A DNA stretch of 64,000 nucleotides from Bacillus pumilus (GTDB lineage: Bacteria; Bacillota; Bacilli; Bacillales; Bacillaceae). Below the pieces are notes generated by a model. It did not search any database, had not been told where the DNA came from, and saw only the letters and a program-made list of their open reading frames with translations. The translations under genes were made by a program, and so were the position numbers. The stretch is taken from contig NZ_CP046128.1 of NCBI RefSeq assembly GCF_038738535.1, forward strand, positions 186,001 to 250,000. The letters run 5' to 3'. Within the stretch, counting starts at the first letter, position 1. Each line of letters opens with the position of its first letter. Positions 1-10,073 of this stretch are shown piece after piece.

Positions 1-1
1 G

Positions 2-517
2 ACACCTATAGAGGAACAGCAGCAGAAAACGATCGAGGCAATTACAAAAGCAATTAAATATATGGCAAAACGCAGAATCGGCGCGCTGCTGACAATTGAG
101 CGTGATACTGGGATGAATGATTACATAGAGACTGGAATTCCTTTGAATGCAAAGGTGAGTTCAGAGCTGCTCATTAATATTTTCATTCCAAATACACCGC
201 TTCATGACGGTGCTGTCATTATGAAGCGTGATGAGATTGCAGCTGCGGCTTGTTATTTACCGCTGTCAGAAAGTCCTTTTATCTCTAAGGAACTGGGGAC
301 GCGTCACCGGGCGGCAGTCGGAATTAGTGAAGTGACAGACAGCTTAACCGTCATCGTTTCTGAGGAGACAGGCGGCATTTCTGTCGCAAGAAATGGTGAT
401 CTCCACCGAGAATTGACAGAAGAAGCGCTTGAAGAAATGCTGATTGCTGAATTTAGTAAGAACAGCAAAGATGCTTCCTCGACCAAATGGTATTGGAGGG
501 GCAAGAAAAATGGATAA
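2..517 (+). CDS. cdaA: CdaA diadenylate cyclase, C-terminal part (truncated by window start)
   Basis: Membrane-anchored cyclase that makes c-di-AMP from two ATP. The frame is open from base 2, so the start and the N-terminal membrane helices lie outside the window; about 171 residues remain. The DAC (DisA_N) catalytic domain is visible, with the DGAVIM (DGA) motif and the GTRHRAA (RHR) motif that bind and join the nucleotides. The C-terminal WYWRGKKNG tail is typical of Bacillus CdaA. Its stop overlaps the start of cdaR, so the two are translationally coupled, in the conserved cdaA-cdaR-glmM order. Identity is very secure from family knowledge. Confidence 0.96.
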   Translation, partial: TPIEEQQQKTIEAITKAIKYMAKRRIGALLTIERDTGMNDYIETGIPLNAKVSSELLINIFIPNTPLHDGAVIMKRDEIAAAACYLPLSESPFISKELGTRHRAAVGISEVTDSLTVIVSEETGGISVARNGDLHRELTEEALEEMLIAEFSKNSKDASSTKWYWRGKKNG

Positions 518-1919
518 GATTTTGAATAATCGCTGGGCCGTAAAGCTTCTTGCATTGGTCTTCGCTTTATTGCTGTATGGTGCAGTCAATTCAGCGCAAG
601 CGCCCACGCCGAAAAAAATCGGTGAATCCTTTTTCCCAACATCGACGACAGATGAAGCAACTTTAACCGACATTCCTGTTAAGGCGTATTATGATGACGA
701 GAAGTACGTCGTTACTGGTGTGCCGCAAACAGTCAATGTGACGATTAAAGGGTCAACGAGTGCTGTGAAAACAGCAAGACAAACAAAGAACTTCGAAATA
801 TATGCAGATATGCAGAATTTATCGACAGGTACCCATAAAGTGGAGCTGAAGGCAAGAGATGTATCAAAAGGGCTCACACTATCGATCAACCCATCTGTGA
901 CGACGGTGACGATACAAGAAAAAACAACAGCAGAATTTCCTGTTGAAACTGAATTTTATAATCAAAATAAAATCAAAGATGGCTATTCACCTGAACAGCC
1001 TATTGTGAATCCGAAAAAGGTCACAGTCACTGGCTCAAAGGACGTGATCGACAAAATTTCTGTCATTAAAGCATTTGTGAACCTAGAGGATGTCGATCAG
1101 CAAATTGAAAAGGAAGCGAGGCTCACTGTGTATGATAGCAGCGGGAACGAGCTGCCAGTCGAATTGAGTCCCTCTGTGGTGAATATTACAGTTCCCATCT
1201 CAAGTCCAAGCAAAAAGGTTCCGTTTAAAATAGAGCGGACTGGCAGCTTACCTGACGGGATCAGTATCTCAAGCATTGAGACAAGCCCGAGTGAGGTCAC
1301 GGTGTACGGCTCTCAAAAAGTGCTGGATTCGCTTGATTTTATTGATGGCGTCAAGCTGGACCTAAGCAAGATCAAAGATGATACGGAGATTGATGCCGAC
1401 ATTCCCCTGCCAGATGGTGTGAAAAAGGTATCGCCCGAAACGGTTAAAATCAAGGTGAAGGTTGCAACAGCTCAAGAAAAAAAGATCGATAATGTACCGA
1501 TTTCTGTCGTGGGTCTGAGCAAGGATCTCACCTCCGATTTTGTGAGCCCATCTTCTGGACGGCTCTCGTTAACAGCAAAGGGATCAAAAAGTGCGATTGA
1601 TAAACTAAAGGCTTCAGATCTTGAAGCCTATATCAATGTCGGGGACTTGAACGAAGGAACACATGAGGTCACCATTCAAGTGAACGGTCCTCAAAATGTG
1701 ACGTGGACATTATCGAGATCAAAGGTCAAAGTGAAACTGACTTCTACTGAGACAGAAGATCAGCCAGCGTCTACGAATGATCGCAAGGATCCATCTTCTG
1801 ATGACGATGATCAGGATGAGAAGAGTAAAGAAGAATCCACGCAAGATAAAGCAAAGAAAGAATCAAGTCAGAGACAGCGGATCAAAGAAGATAAAAAAGA
1901 GGACGAAGCGTCCTCTTGA
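510..1919 (+). CDS. cdaR: CdaR (YbbR-domain) regulator of CdaA
   Basis: Extracytoplasmic modulator of the c-di-AMP cyclase. The start is ATG 510, inside the end of cdaA and behind a GGAGGGG site at 495-501; the open frame runs further up but only through cdaA sequence. The product is 469 residues: one N-terminal membrane segment (about residues 9-27), then several YbbR beta-repeats (recurrent 'VTVTGSK'-type motifs), then a long charged, low-complexity tail rich in D/E/K/S. Family length is about 480. The tail is probably disordered; its role is not clear from sequence. Confidence 0.93.
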   Translation: MDKILNNRWAVKLLALVFALLLYGAVNSAQAPTPKKIGESFFPTSTTDEATLTDIPVKAYYDDEKYVVTGVPQTVNVTIKGSTSAVKTARQTKNFEIYADMQNLSTGTHKVELKARDVSKGLTLSINPSVTTVTIQEKTTAEFPVETEFYNQNKIKDGYSPEQPIVNPKKVTVTGSKDVIDKISVIKAFVNLEDVDQQIEKEARLTVYDSSGNELPVELSPSVVNITVPISSPSKKVPFKIERTGSLPDGISISSIETSPSEVTVYGSQKVLDSLDFIDGVKLDLSKIKDDTEIDADIPLPDGVKKVSPETVKIKVKVATAQEKKIDNVPISVVGLSKDLTSDFVSPSSGRLSLTAKGSKSAIDKLKASDLEAYINVGDLNEGTHEVTIQVNGPQNVTWTLSRSKVKVKLTSTETEDQPASTNDRKDPSSDDDDQDEKSKEESTQDKAKKESSQRQRIKEDKKEDEASS

Positions 1920-1944
1920 ATGGTAAAAAAGGAGCGATTGAAAC

Positions 1945-3291
1945 ATGGGCAAGTACTTTGGAACTGATGGTGTAAGGGGTGTGGCGAATAGCGAATTAAC
2001 GCCAGAGCTCGCATTTAAAATTGGGAGATTTGGCGGCTATGTGCTCACGAAGGATAAAGAACGTCCAAAGGTACTCGTTGGACGAGACACACGTGTATCC
2101 GGTCATATGCTAGAAGGAGCGCTCGTTGCAGGCTTACTTTCAATTGGCGCTGAAGTGATGCGTCTAGGTGTGATCTCAACACCTGGTGTGTCTTATTTAA
2201 CGAAGGCAATGGACGCAGAAGCGGGTGTCATGATCTCTGCTTCTCACAACCCAGTTCAAGACAACGGAATTAAATTCTTCGGCGGTGACGGCTTTAAGCT
2301 GTCTGATGAACAGGAGAATGAAATTGAGCAGCTGATGGATCAGCCGGTCGATCAATTGCCACGCCCAGTTGGAGCGGATCTTGGAACGATGAATGACTAC
2401 TTTGAAGGAGGTCAGAAATACTTGCAATTCTTGAAGCAGACAGCGGACGAGGATTTCACAGGTATTCACGTGGCGCTTGACTGTGCTCACGGTGCAACCT
2501 CTTCTCTAGCGACACATTTATTTGCGGATTTAGATGCTGATGTGTCCACAATGGGAACATCACCAAACGGATTGAATATCAATGATGGTGTCGGCTCAAC
2601 TCATCCAGAGGCACTTTCTGCTTTTGTGAAGGAGAAGGGTGCAGATATTGGTCTGGCGTTTGATGGTGACGGAGACCGTTTAATTGCTGTCGATGAAAAA
2701 GGTGATATTGTAGACGGCGATCAAATTATGTACATATGTGCACGTTATTTGAAGGGTGAAGGCCGATTAAAGGATGACACCGTCGTGTCCACGGTCATGA
2801 GTAACCTAGGCTTCTATAAAGCGCTGGAGAAACAAGGCATTAAGAGCATCCAAACCGCTGTTGGTGACCGCTATGTGGTTGAAGCGATGAAAAAGGATGG
2901 CTATAATGTCGGCGGTGAACAATCAGGCCATTTGATTTTCCTTGATTACAATACGACAGGTGATGGCATGCTTTCTGCGATCATGCTTGTTAATACACTC
3001 AAAGCAACAGGAAAAACATTGTCAGAGCTTGCAGCTGAAATGGAAAAATTCCCGCAGCTTCTAGTGAATGTCAAAGTGTCTGATAAATATAAAGTTGAAG
3101 AAAATGAAAAAGTAAAAGCAGTGATTCAAGAGGTCGAAAAAGAGATGAATGGTGATGGCCGTATTCTTGTTCGTCCATCTGGAACAGAGCCGCTTGTACG
3201 CGTGATGGCAGAGGCGAAAACAAAAGAGCTGTGTGATGAATATGTGACTCGAATTACCGCTGTTGTGAAAGAGGAAATGGGTATCGAGTAA
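1945..3291 (+). CDS. glmM: GlmM phosphoglucosamine mutase
   Basis: Cytosolic enzyme converting glucosamine-6-phosphate to glucosamine-1-phosphate for UDP-GlcNAc and cell wall synthesis. 448 residues, the usual length. The phosphoserine loop ISASHNP places the catalytic Ser at residue 100; the metal-binding DGDGDR loop and the C-terminal phosphate-binding RPSGTEP loop are present. A GGAGCG site precedes ATG 1945. Third gene of the cdaA-cdaR-glmM operon; GlmM is known to bind and restrain CdaA, which fits the shared operon. An intrinsic terminator follows directly. Confidence 0.97.
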   Translation: MGKYFGTDGVRGVANSELTPELAFKIGRFGGYVLTKDKERPKVLVGRDTRVSGHMLEGALVAGLLSIGAEVMRLGVISTPGVSYLTKAMDAEAGVMISASHNPVQDNGIKFFGGDGFKLSDEQENEIEQLMDQPVDQLPRPVGADLGTMNDYFEGGQKYLQFLKQTADEDFTGIHVALDCAHGATSSLATHLFADLDADVSTMGTSPNGLNINDGVGSTHPEALSAFVKEKGADIGLAFDGDGDRLIAVDEKGDIVDGDQIMYICARYLKGEGRLKDDTVVSTVMSNLGFYKALEKQGIKSIQTAVGDRYVVEAMKKDGYNVGGEQSGHLIFLDYNTTGDGMLSAIMLVNTLKATGKTLSELAAEMEKFPQLLVNVKVSDKYKVEENEKVKAVIQEVEKEMNGDGRILVRPSGTEPLVRVMAEAKTKELCDEYVTRITAVVKEEMGIE

Positions 3292-3299
3292 TAGATGAA

Positions 3300-3331
3300 A
3301 GCAAATCGCTAGTAGCGGTTTGCTTTTTTTT
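3300..3331 (+). terminator. glmM intrinsic terminator
   Basis: A 10-bp stem (GCAAATCGCT / AGCGGTTTGC) with a three-base loop and a run of eight T ends the cdaA-cdaR-glmM transcript. Confidence 0.9.
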
Positions 3332-3496
3332 GAATAAACGTCATAAATGGATGGATTTGTACGAATCTTATAAGCGAGGGCAATTTGCTGCCTTCATACA
3401 TAGGAGAGCACATCAAAGGTAGAACATGACAAGCCTCATCGCATATAGTGAATGGAGGTCTCACTTTCTTGAGCGGGATCACCCGCTAAATTGTGA

Positions 3497-3525
3497 TTGA
3501 CGGAGGTCAGACCTTATAGTACAAT
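3497..3525 (+). promoter_or_regulatory. Sigma-A promoter of glmS
   Basis: TTGACG (3497-3502) and TACAAT (3520-3525) separated by 17 bp. Transcription would start near 3532, about 68 bp before the ribozyme cleavage site. Bases 3332-3496 hold no convincing gene. Confidence 0.8.
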
Positions 3526-3598
3526 CATCCTTGTGTTACTGGATTTTTATTCTATCAGGAAAGGCAGGGTAGATGTTCAGCAACTCTCTTATAATTAT

Positions 3599-3775
3599 AG
3601 CGCCCGAACTAAGCGATCGGACGAAAGATGCTTAGTTGACGAGGATGGAGGTTATCGAATTTTCGGCGGATGCCTCCCGGCTGATCAAAAAAGAGATCAC
3701 AGCCGTAAGTGTTTCTTTAAAGCAAAGAGGTGACTCTTTGTACAAAGGGAATACACATGATCTCCCAAATTAAAC
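3599..3775 (+). ncRNA. glmS ribozyme (GlcN6P-responsive self-cleaving riboswitch)
   Basis: The 5' core GCGCCCGAACTAAGCG starts at base 3600, so cleavage should fall between 3599 and 3600. The conserved elements that follow (TTAGTTGACGAGGATGGAGG, then TATCGAATTTTCGGCGGATG, then CTCCCGGCTG and ATCACAGCCGTAAG) match the known Bacillus ribozyme in order and spacing. GlcN6P binding triggers self-cleavage and loss of glmS mRNA, giving product feedback. The 3' limit is approximate. A hairpin with stem AGGGAC/GTCCCT near 3784-3805 lies between the ribozyme and glmS. Confidence 0.96.
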
Positions 3776-3858
3776 ATGTAGAGAGGGACGAAGAAATGTC
3801 CCTTCTATTTTAGTAGGCTTTCTTTGTCCCTTTCACATGAACGGGAGGAAGAATATTT

Positions 3859-5661
3859 ATGTGTGGAATCGTAGGTTATATTGGTCAGAATGATGCGAAG
3901 GAAATCTTATTAAAGGGTTTAGAGAAGCTTGAGTACCGCGGGTATGACTCAGCAGGTATCGCTGTGGCAAACGAAGAAGGCGTGCATGTGTTCAAAGAAA
4001 AAGGACGTATTGCTGAGCTTCGTGAAGTTGTTGATGCAAATGTAGCATCTTCAGCTGGAATCGGACATACACGCTGGGCAACACACGGTGTACCAAGCCA
4101 TCTAAATGCGCATCCGCATCAAAGTGCTTCTGGCCGTTTTACGCTTGTTCATAACGGTGTCATCGAGAACTATGTACAATTGACACGCGAATATTTACAA
4201 GACGTCACACTAAAAAGCGACACAGATACAGAGGTTGTTGTTCAAGTTATCGAACAATTTGTGAACAGAGGTCTTGATACTGAGGAAGCTTTTCGTCAAA
4301 CGCTTCTTCAACTAAAAGGCTCTTACGCAATTGCCCTTTTCGATAACGAAAACAAAGAAACAATCTATGTGGCGAAAAACAAAAGCCCATTATTGGTTGG
4401 TTTCGGAGAAGATTTCAACGTTGTAGCTTCTGACGCAATGGCGATGCTTCAAGTAACAAACGAATATGCGGAATTAATGGATAAAGAAATGGTCATTGTC
4501 ACAAAAGACGAGGTGATCATCAAAAACCTTGACGGTGATATCATGACACGTCCTTCTTATATCGCTGAGCTAGATGCAAGCGACATCGAGAAAGGCACAT
4601 ATCCTCACTACATGTTAAAAGAAACGGATGAGCAGCCGCTTGTCATGCGCAAAATCATCCAAGAATATCAAGACGAAAACGGCAAGCTGTCAGTCGCTGG
4701 CGATATCGCAAGCGCAGTAGCAGAAGCAGACCGCATTTACATTGTGGCTTGCGGAACAAGCTACCATGCAGGACTTGTCGGTAAACAATATATTGAAGAC
4801 TGGGCGAAAGTACCTGTAGAAGTCCATGTAGCAAGTGAATTCTCTTACAACATGCCGCTTCTATCGAAAAAGCCGTTGTTCATCTTCCTTTCTCAATCTG
4901 GAGAGACTGCGGACAGCCGTGCTGTACTTGTTCAAGTCAAAGAGCTTGGTCATAAAGCATTAACGATCACAAACGTACCAGGTTCAACGCTTTCTCGTGA
5001 AGCGGACTTCACATTGCTTCTTCATGCAGGACCAGAAATCGCAGTGGCTTCAACAAAAGCTTACACAGCGCAAATCGCTGTTCTTGCGATCCTTGCATCC
5101 GTTGCAGCTGAATTAAATGGTCAATCTCTTGACTTCGACCTTGTGAAAGAGCTTGGGATTGTAGCAAACGCAATGGAAGCTCTTGTCGATCAAAAGGATG
5201 AAATGGAACAAATCGCTCGTGACTTCTTCACAGTGACACGTAACGCATTCTTTATTGGAAGAGGACTTGATTACTATGTGTGCCTTGAAGGTTCACTAAA
5301 ACTAAAAGAGATCTCTTACATCCAAGCAGAAGGATTTGCTGGCGGAGAACTCAAACACGGCACCATTGCTTTAATTGAAGAAGGCACACCGGTCATTGCC
5401 CTTGCAACGCAAGAGCACGTGAACCTCAGCATTCGCGGAAACGTCAAAGAAGTCGTGGCACGCGGAGCAAACCCATGTGTCATCTCACTGAAAGGCCTAG
5501 AAGACGAAGGTGACCGTTTCGTCCTTCCAGCTGTACACCCAGCACTTGCACCACTTGCATCTGTTGTCCCATTACAGCTAATCGCTTACTACGCAGCTCT
5601 TCACCGCGGGTGTGATGTGGATAAACCACGTAACCTTGCGAAGAGTGTGACGGTGGAGTAG
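3859..5661 (+). CDS. glmS: GlmS glutamine-fructose-6-phosphate transaminase (isomerizing)
   Basis: Makes glucosamine-6-phosphate from fructose-6-phosphate and glutamine, the first step of amino-sugar synthesis. 600 residues. The N-terminal class II glutaminase begins MCGIVGYIG, where Cys2 becomes the N-terminal nucleophile; HTRWATHG and the downstream glutaminase motifs are intact. Two SIS domains follow (about 285-420 and 455-590) with the sugar-phosphate motifs CGTSYHA and SQSGETADS. It ends in the typical KSVTVE tail. A GGGAGG site precedes ATG 3859. Expression is set by the upstream ribozyme. Confidence 0.98.
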   Translation: MCGIVGYIGQNDAKEILLKGLEKLEYRGYDSAGIAVANEEGVHVFKEKGRIAELREVVDANVASSAGIGHTRWATHGVPSHLNAHPHQSASGRFTLVHNGVIENYVQLTREYLQDVTLKSDTDTEVVVQVIEQFVNRGLDTEEAFRQTLLQLKGSYAIALFDNENKETIYVAKNKSPLLVGFGEDFNVVASDAMAMLQVTNEYAELMDKEMVIVTKDEVIIKNLDGDIMTRPSYIAELDASDIEKGTYPHYMLKETDEQPLVMRKIIQEYQDENGKLSVAGDIASAVAEADRIYIVACGTSYHAGLVGKQYIEDWAKVPVEVHVASEFSYNMPLLSKKPLFIFLSQSGETADSRAVLVQVKELGHKALTITNVPGSTLSREADFTLLLHAGPEIAVASTKAYTAQIAVLAILASVAAELNGQSLDFDLVKELGIVANAMEALVDQKDEMEQIARDFFTVTRNAFFIGRGLDYYVCLEGSLKLKEISYIQAEGFAGGELKHGTIALIEEGTPVIALATQEHVNLSIRGNVKEVVARGANPCVISLKGLEDEGDRFVLPAVHPALAPLASVVPLQLIAYYAALHRGCDVDKPRNLAKSVTVE

Positions 5662-5680
5662 GTTTAATTTTTATAATGAA

Positions 5681-5718
5681 ACACCCCTTTGAGAATTTGT
5701 TAAAGGGGTGTTTTTTGT
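5681..5718 (+). terminator. glmS terminator, possibly bidirectional
   Basis: Stem AACACCCCTTT / AAAGGGGTGTT followed by T-rich sequence. The reverse strand also has A/T-rich flanks, so it may also end the convergent gene at 5719-9147. Confidence 0.88.
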
Positions 5719-8700
5719 TTAGGTTACTATTATTTGCGAATAATCACCATTTTCAAAGCGTTTAAGGAGATTTTCAATCTTTTTTATGGATGTTAATGAG
5801 TAACTATAAACTCCAAGCTCTTTTATTAAACAGATGTTCTCTATTTTGTAAATTGGCACTTCCCAATTATGTGCTTTACGTTTTATTAAGTCACCTTTAA
5901 TTAAATAAGTAAACGTATTTTGGGGAATCGAAGGCAAATCCCAAAAATCAAAATCAGCTATTCCTAATTTCTCTATTAGATTTTGTTCGTCATTAATACT
6001 ATATTGTTGGCCGATATGATTAATTTTATCATGCTGTTCATATTCTAATAACAACTCCATAGTAGACATGAGTTTTAATACTTTTGATGATTCATCGCCA
6101 TCTCCTAATTGCTTCATAAATCGCTTAATGGCAGGTTCAACATAGAATTGATTAAAATGATATGGTGTTAACTCTTCGAAAAGCCTATATAATATGCTTT
6201 CCCACTCACTGTTATAGATGTAGTATTCTCCAAATTCAGGATAAAATAGTTCAGATAATTTTTTTCCATTCTCCAGCTTTATTCGTTTGATTTTTTTTGA
6301 ATTTTCACCCCATATTTCGGGGTAGATTTCTAGTAATTCATCATCATCAATGCTAAAACTTATACTCATCGAAAAGCAAGCGACGAATAATGGAATATTA
6401 ATAAATCGTAACCACTGTTCATCCTCTAATATTAAATGTTCATACACAATATTTTTGAGTGGAGGGTTATCTGCTAAATGATCTCTATAAATGTTACTTT
6501 TTAAAAATTCCCTTTTTCGAAATAAAGGTTGTTCCCGATACATGAATGAACAAAATGAATCAATACAAAAGTCAATTAAATTTATTAATAATGTAGAATC
6601 ACCTTGGGTTAAATAGGTTAACGTTTTCATATATAAGTCGGTTTCTCTCTCAGGTAGCATTGAACCGTCTTTTTCTAATGTTGCGATTAATAAATTCAAA
6701 GATTCTTTCGTATTTAGTAACTGATAGATGTAAACTGGTGAATTATTGTCTAATACGAGATTTAATTTATCTTTGACACCATTCGAAAGTTTGCTTTTTG
6801 ATATAAGTTCGATAACTTCATCATTTTCTATTAATTCTTCTTCCTTTCCATACATCCAATCATATGCGTTATATTTTACTGTACTTACGTCATGTTCACT
6901 TAAATTATCAGTTGGCGAATGTCTGTTCATTATTGAATGGTCATTATTTATTCGTGTAGGTGAGCGTCCATATAAAAGCTCAATTTGTTTATCCATTTCT
7001 ATTGAGTATTGAAGGCCATAAAAGTCACATAAATCAGGAATGCTATCAATTAACATATCTAATTCTACATCCATGCAGTATTCTTCTAAAAAATCCAACT
7101 CTGAAAAAATCAATTGTTTTATATTTTTTCTAATTTTTGAGTTAAAAGATTCATAAAATATTTCGTACTCCTTAGGAAATATTTCTCGAAAACGTTCCAT
7201 CGCTTTATAATGAAACACACTAAAGGCGTTTTTGAAGTATTTATCTATTAATTTATATCCGTTAAAAGCCATTCCAATATTTGTGCAACTTACGATATAA
7301 TCAGGTAAATTATGCAAATCATTATATTGATATTCTTTAGGGCCATTACTCCCCATATCAATACAGTACTGATTGATTTTATACTCTAAAAATTTATAAA
7401 GTCTCGGTTGTTTTTGATTTTGTGTTAGATAAATTCTAAGTAAATCAAAGAATCTATCTAAGCTTCCCTTTTCTTGTTCTAAAATATCAATATTCCATAT
7501 ATTATCGTTTTCTGAAAAACTAGTTGTATAATCATCATAATGTTCTATACAACTTTGTATGATCTGTTCACTAATGTTTGAACTACAAGAAGGTGATACA
7601 TTCTTAAATAGAAACAATAATTGATTATAGAAGGAGCAGCAAGGCAGTAGTTTGGGAATCCATTGTTCACAATTCTCTTTCAAGAAGTCAAGCAGAAAAT
7701 CTTGTGCTGATGGGTTTATAAAATATATAAAGATATCATCATACTCATCATCATAAACGGTCTTGATCATGGTTTCTTCAAGTTCTCTAAGACTCTCACT
7801 TAAATTCTTCGTGTGCGTTTCATTGAAATAATAATGTAAAGAATTTTTGTAGCAGACTTCTACATCCTCTTGTAATGAAGGTGTTGAAGTAATTAGTAGT
7901 AAAAAAGCTACAAACTTTGCTTCATTAGATAAATTATCAAAAATATCTCTCCAAAAATCACTTGGACAATCTAAATAATTTAACAATCGATTTAAGTAAT
8001 CTTCTGGTGTTTCATAACTTTGAGGTTTTTGATCTAAAAATAGTGATAGTACCCTTGGATTATAATTGTCGTGATATACAATCTCATCTGTATAAAGATG
8101 CAAATAGTTAACATGCTCATAATTTAGTTTTGAGTAGTAGAGACGACTAAATAAAATACTTGCTTTTTCACTCTCGGAGTATGCTTCCAAGTTGCAAATT
8201 AAGGTATAGTTATCAAATACTTTTTTTAGTAAAGGACTTTTATGAATGAGTTGTTGAAGAATATATTCTCTTGTTGTAATAATTAATCTTGTATCATTAG
8301 GGAAATTTTCGATATCCTTTATTAACTTAGCTAAGCGTTCTTCTTCTTTTTTATTCTTTTCTTTTTCGAGGATACTTCCCCAGTAATCATCTAAAATAAA
8401 AACTTGTATTTGGTGTTCATCTAACATACTGTATATATCATCGATTGAGTATACCCATCTAAATCCGTTTAAATGATTTTGATACAAATGGGCTAAAGCT
8501 AGAATTTGAGCGATTGTTGTTTTTCCAACACCTGGTTCTCCGGAAAGTATGATAGTTCGGTTAATGTCCCAATTCGAAACTGCTGATCTATAGACTTTTG
8601 AAGGTATAAAAGTTTTTGCTGTTTTACAAGCATCTTTTAATCTATAGGCAGACTCTCTATAAATACGACTATGTAGATATTCTTTTAACAAGTGTTCAAG

Positions 8701-9147
8701 CACATTTGAATTTGGAATTAAAAGCTTTGGTTGATTAATTATCACTTTTCTGTAAGTCGGCTGTGAAAGGAGTCTGTTCAATTCAACCCTATCTAATATA
8801 TCGTGTTCAGTCACATTGAATTCTTTAAATAATTCAACAATATCTTTCGTTTGTTGACGTGTTAACTCCATTGATATCCCTAAGATATAGCGATCTGGTT
8901 TTAATTTGCGAACTTTTTGTAGGTCTTGCTTTAAAGAATGTATTAAAGGCTTAAAAGATTGCTGAGCATAACGCTTTACTTGTATGACGGTTTCAGTTTT
9001 ACCGTCTGTATAAAAACCATCAATGCCTTGATCTCGCCCCTCTTTAAAGGTTCTAAAGGGAACGTTCTCTCTTTGAGAGACTACATCACATACCAACACT
9101 TCAAACTCTAATGGTTGAAGTAATGCATGAAAATCGTAATTAGACAA
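5719..9147 (-). CDS. Mrr-type nuclease fused to STAND-like NTPase; probable antiphage protein
   Basis: 1142 residues. Residues 10-110 look like an Mrr-family PD-(D/E)XK restriction-endonuclease domain: GRDQGIDG with Asp43 and IQVKRY with the Q56-x-K58 pair, plus a candidate Glu at 14 or 16. Residues about 175-400 form a P-loop NTPase with Walker A GEPGVGKT (203-210), Walker B VFILDD (249-254) and a TTRE sensor-like motif (291-294), of the STAND type seen in nSTAND3/Avs-like proteins. The rest is long, helical, rich in Asn/Tyr/Glu and unannotated, a likely sensor region. It starts at TTG behind an AGGAAG site. The gene is clearly more AT-rich than its neighbours and stands alone between core genes, which suggests transfer. 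Inferred role: recognition of a phage product by the C-terminus, assembly, and DNA cleavage by the N-terminal nuclease. A modification-dependent restriction enzyme is an alternative. Confidence 0.78.
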   Translation of the reverse strand: MSNYDFHALLQPLEFEVLVCDVVSQRENVPFRTFKEGRDQGIDGFYTDGKTETVIQVKRYAQQSFKPLIHSLKQDLQKVRKLKPDRYILGISMELTRQQTKDIVELFKEFNVTEHDILDRVELNRLLSQPTYRKVIINQPKLLIPNSNVLEHLLKEYLHSRIYRESAYRLKDACKTAKTFIPSKVYRSAVSNWDINRTIILSGEPGVGKTTIAQILALAHLYQNHLNGFRWVYSIDDIYSMLDEHQIQVFILDDYWGSILEKEKNKKEEERLAKLIKDIENFPNDTRLIITTREYILQQLIHKSPLLKKVFDNYTLICNLEAYSESEKASILFSRLYYSKLNYEHVNYLHLYTDEIVYHDNYNPRVLSLFLDQKPQSYETPEDYLNRLLNYLDCPSDFWRDIFDNLSNEAKFVAFLLLITSTPSLQEDVEVCYKNSLHYYFNETHTKNLSESLRELEETMIKTVYDDEYDDIFIYFINPSAQDFLLDFLKENCEQWIPKLLPCCSFYNQLLFLFKNVSPSCSSNISEQIIQSCIEHYDDYTTSFSENDNIWNIDILEQEKGSLDRFFDLLRIYLTQNQKQPRLYKFLEYKINQYCIDMGSNGPKEYQYNDLHNLPDYIVSCTNIGMAFNGYKLIDKYFKNAFSVFHYKAMERFREIFPKEYEIFYESFNSKIRKNIKQLIFSELDFLEEYCMDVELDMLIDSIPDLCDFYGLQYSIEMDKQIELLYGRSPTRINNDHSIMNRHSPTDNLSEHDVSTVKYNAYDWMYGKEEELIENDEVIELISKSKLSNGVKDKLNLVLDNNSPVYIYQLLNTKESLNLLIATLEKDGSMLPERETDLYMKTLTYLTQGDSTLLINLIDFCIDSFCSFMYREQPLFRKREFLKSNIYRDHLADNPPLKNIVYEHLILEDEQWLRFINIPLFVACFSMSISFSIDDDELLEIYPEIWGENSKKIKRIKLENGKKLSELFYPEFGEYYIYNSEWESILYRLFEELTPYHFNQFYVEPAIKRFMKQLGDGDESSKVLKLMSTMELLLEYEQHDKINHIGQQYSINDEQNLIEKLGIADFDFWDLPSIPQNTFTYLIKGDLIKRKAHNWEVPIYKIENICLIKELGVYSYSLTSIKKIENLLKRFENGDYSQIIVT

Positions 9148-9349
9148 TTTTCATCTTCCTTTCACATGTTGATAACGAGTAATTATATCATAATTTATGT
9201 ATATATGGTTATTATTGTAATGTTTATTTTGTAGCTAGATTCCTCATTACTAGATTGGACATAAAAGGTTAGGCAGATTAAAAACGTGAGGGTAACTATC
9301 TTCTAATGCATGGATAAAAGTACTTTAAGAAAGAAAAGGGGAATAACAC

Positions 9350-9706
9350 ATGACCAAACCTAAAATCTATACAATGAGCTTCGCAAAAGTCTATCCTCTC
9401 TACATCGCAAAGGCAGAGAGAAAAGGACGAACAAAGGCTGAAGTCGATACGATTATTTGTTGGTTAACAGGGTACAGTCCGGAAGAGCTGCAGGAACGGG
9501 TGGATCAACAGACAGATATTGAAAACTTCTTTGCCGAGGCCCCTGAGCTTCATCCTTCCCGCAGTTTAATCAAAGGAGTCATCTGTGGTGTTCGAGTAGA
9601 AGACATTGAGGAAGAAACCATGAAAAACATTCGGTATCTAGATAAGCTGATTGATGAGTTAGCGAAAGGAAAGACGATGGAAAAGATTTTGCGGGATTCG
9701 TTATGA
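9350..9706 (+). CDS. DUF2200-family protein
   Basis: 118 residues matching the DUF2200 pattern: an N-terminal [20 protein letters not shown] stretch, TKAEVD...WLTGY, and a central [19 protein letters not shown] segment, all highly characteristic. Molecular function is unknown; the fold is probably small and all-helical. It has its own AGGGGA site, begins at ATG 9350 and is followed by a strong terminator, so it appears to be monocistronic. Confidence 0.85.
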   Translation: MTKPKIYTMSFAKVYPLYIAKAERKGRTKAEVDTIICWLTGYSPEELQERVDQQTDIENFFAEAPELHPSRSLIKGVICGVRVEDIEEETMKNIRYLDKLIDELAKGKTMEKILRDSL

Positions 9707-9717
9707 CCATCACAAGC

Positions 9718-9752
9718 AAGCCCAGTGAACTTACTTTCACTGGGCTTTTTTA
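9718..9752 (+). terminator. Terminator after the DUF2200 gene
   Basis: Near-perfect stem AAGCCCAGTGAA / TTCACTGGGCTT followed by TTTTTTATAT. Confidence 0.92.
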
Positions 9753-9792
9753 TATCTTATAGACCACTCGATCGATAAAAATAAAATCCATT

Positions 9793-9818
9793 TGAACGAA
9801 TTCACTCTTCATGTCGTC
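9793..9818 (+). promoter_or_regulatory. ECF-sigma-type promoter (sigma-Y-like)
   Basis: TGAACG (9793-9798) and CGTC (9815-9818) are separated by 16 bp. This is the layout I recall for B. subtilis sigma-Y (TGAACGC...CGTC), which there drives the sigY-yxlCDEFG operon. The downstream genes here are YxlE-YxlF-YxlG-like, so motif and genes agree, although no sigY is nearby. The transcript would begin near 9824, which excludes a start codon at 9811. Confidence 0.6.
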
Positions 9819-9867
9819 AAAAGAAGTGATATCAAAACAAATTGGTTATGAAAAAGGAGTGGCGTGG

Positions 9868-10059
9868 ATGGATATGAAGATGATTTTACCTCTCGTTTTG
9901 CTGCAAGCCATTTTAATGGTGATTGGTTTGTTTGATTTGCTGAAAAGAGATCCATCTAGGATCAGAGGAGAGGTGAAGTGGATTTGGGCTTTGGTGATTG
10001 TGTTTGTGGCGAGTGCCGGTCCTATTGCGTATTTCATTTTTGGTCGTAAACAATCTTAA
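9868..10059 (+). CDS. yxlE: YxlE-like small membrane protein (PLDc_N family)
   Basis: 63 residues, two hydrophobic helices (about 6-24 and 38-58) around a charged linker DLLKRDPSRIRGEVKW. This is the PLDc N-terminal-like two-helix domain found in B. subtilis YxlE, reported there as a negative modulator of sigma-Y. Start is ATG 9868 behind AAAAAGGAG; longer in-frame starts upstream would lie inside the promoter. It precedes an ABC ATPase and a permease in YxlE-F-G order. The symbol is by family and synteny. Confidence 0.72.
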   Translation: MDMKMILPLVLLQAILMVIGLFDLLKRDPSRIRGEVKWIWALVIVFVASAGPIAYFIFGRKQS

Positions 10060-10073
10060 TAGGGGGGATTTGC

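Noticed and set aside
3426-3500. 24-codon frame starting ATG before the glmS promoter
   Set aside because: No good ribosome site and it runs into the -35; no support beyond being open.
3497-3733. 78-residue plus-strand reading frame upstream of glmS
   Set aside because: It lies inside the promoter and the glmS ribozyme core; conserved RNA motifs explain the sequence.
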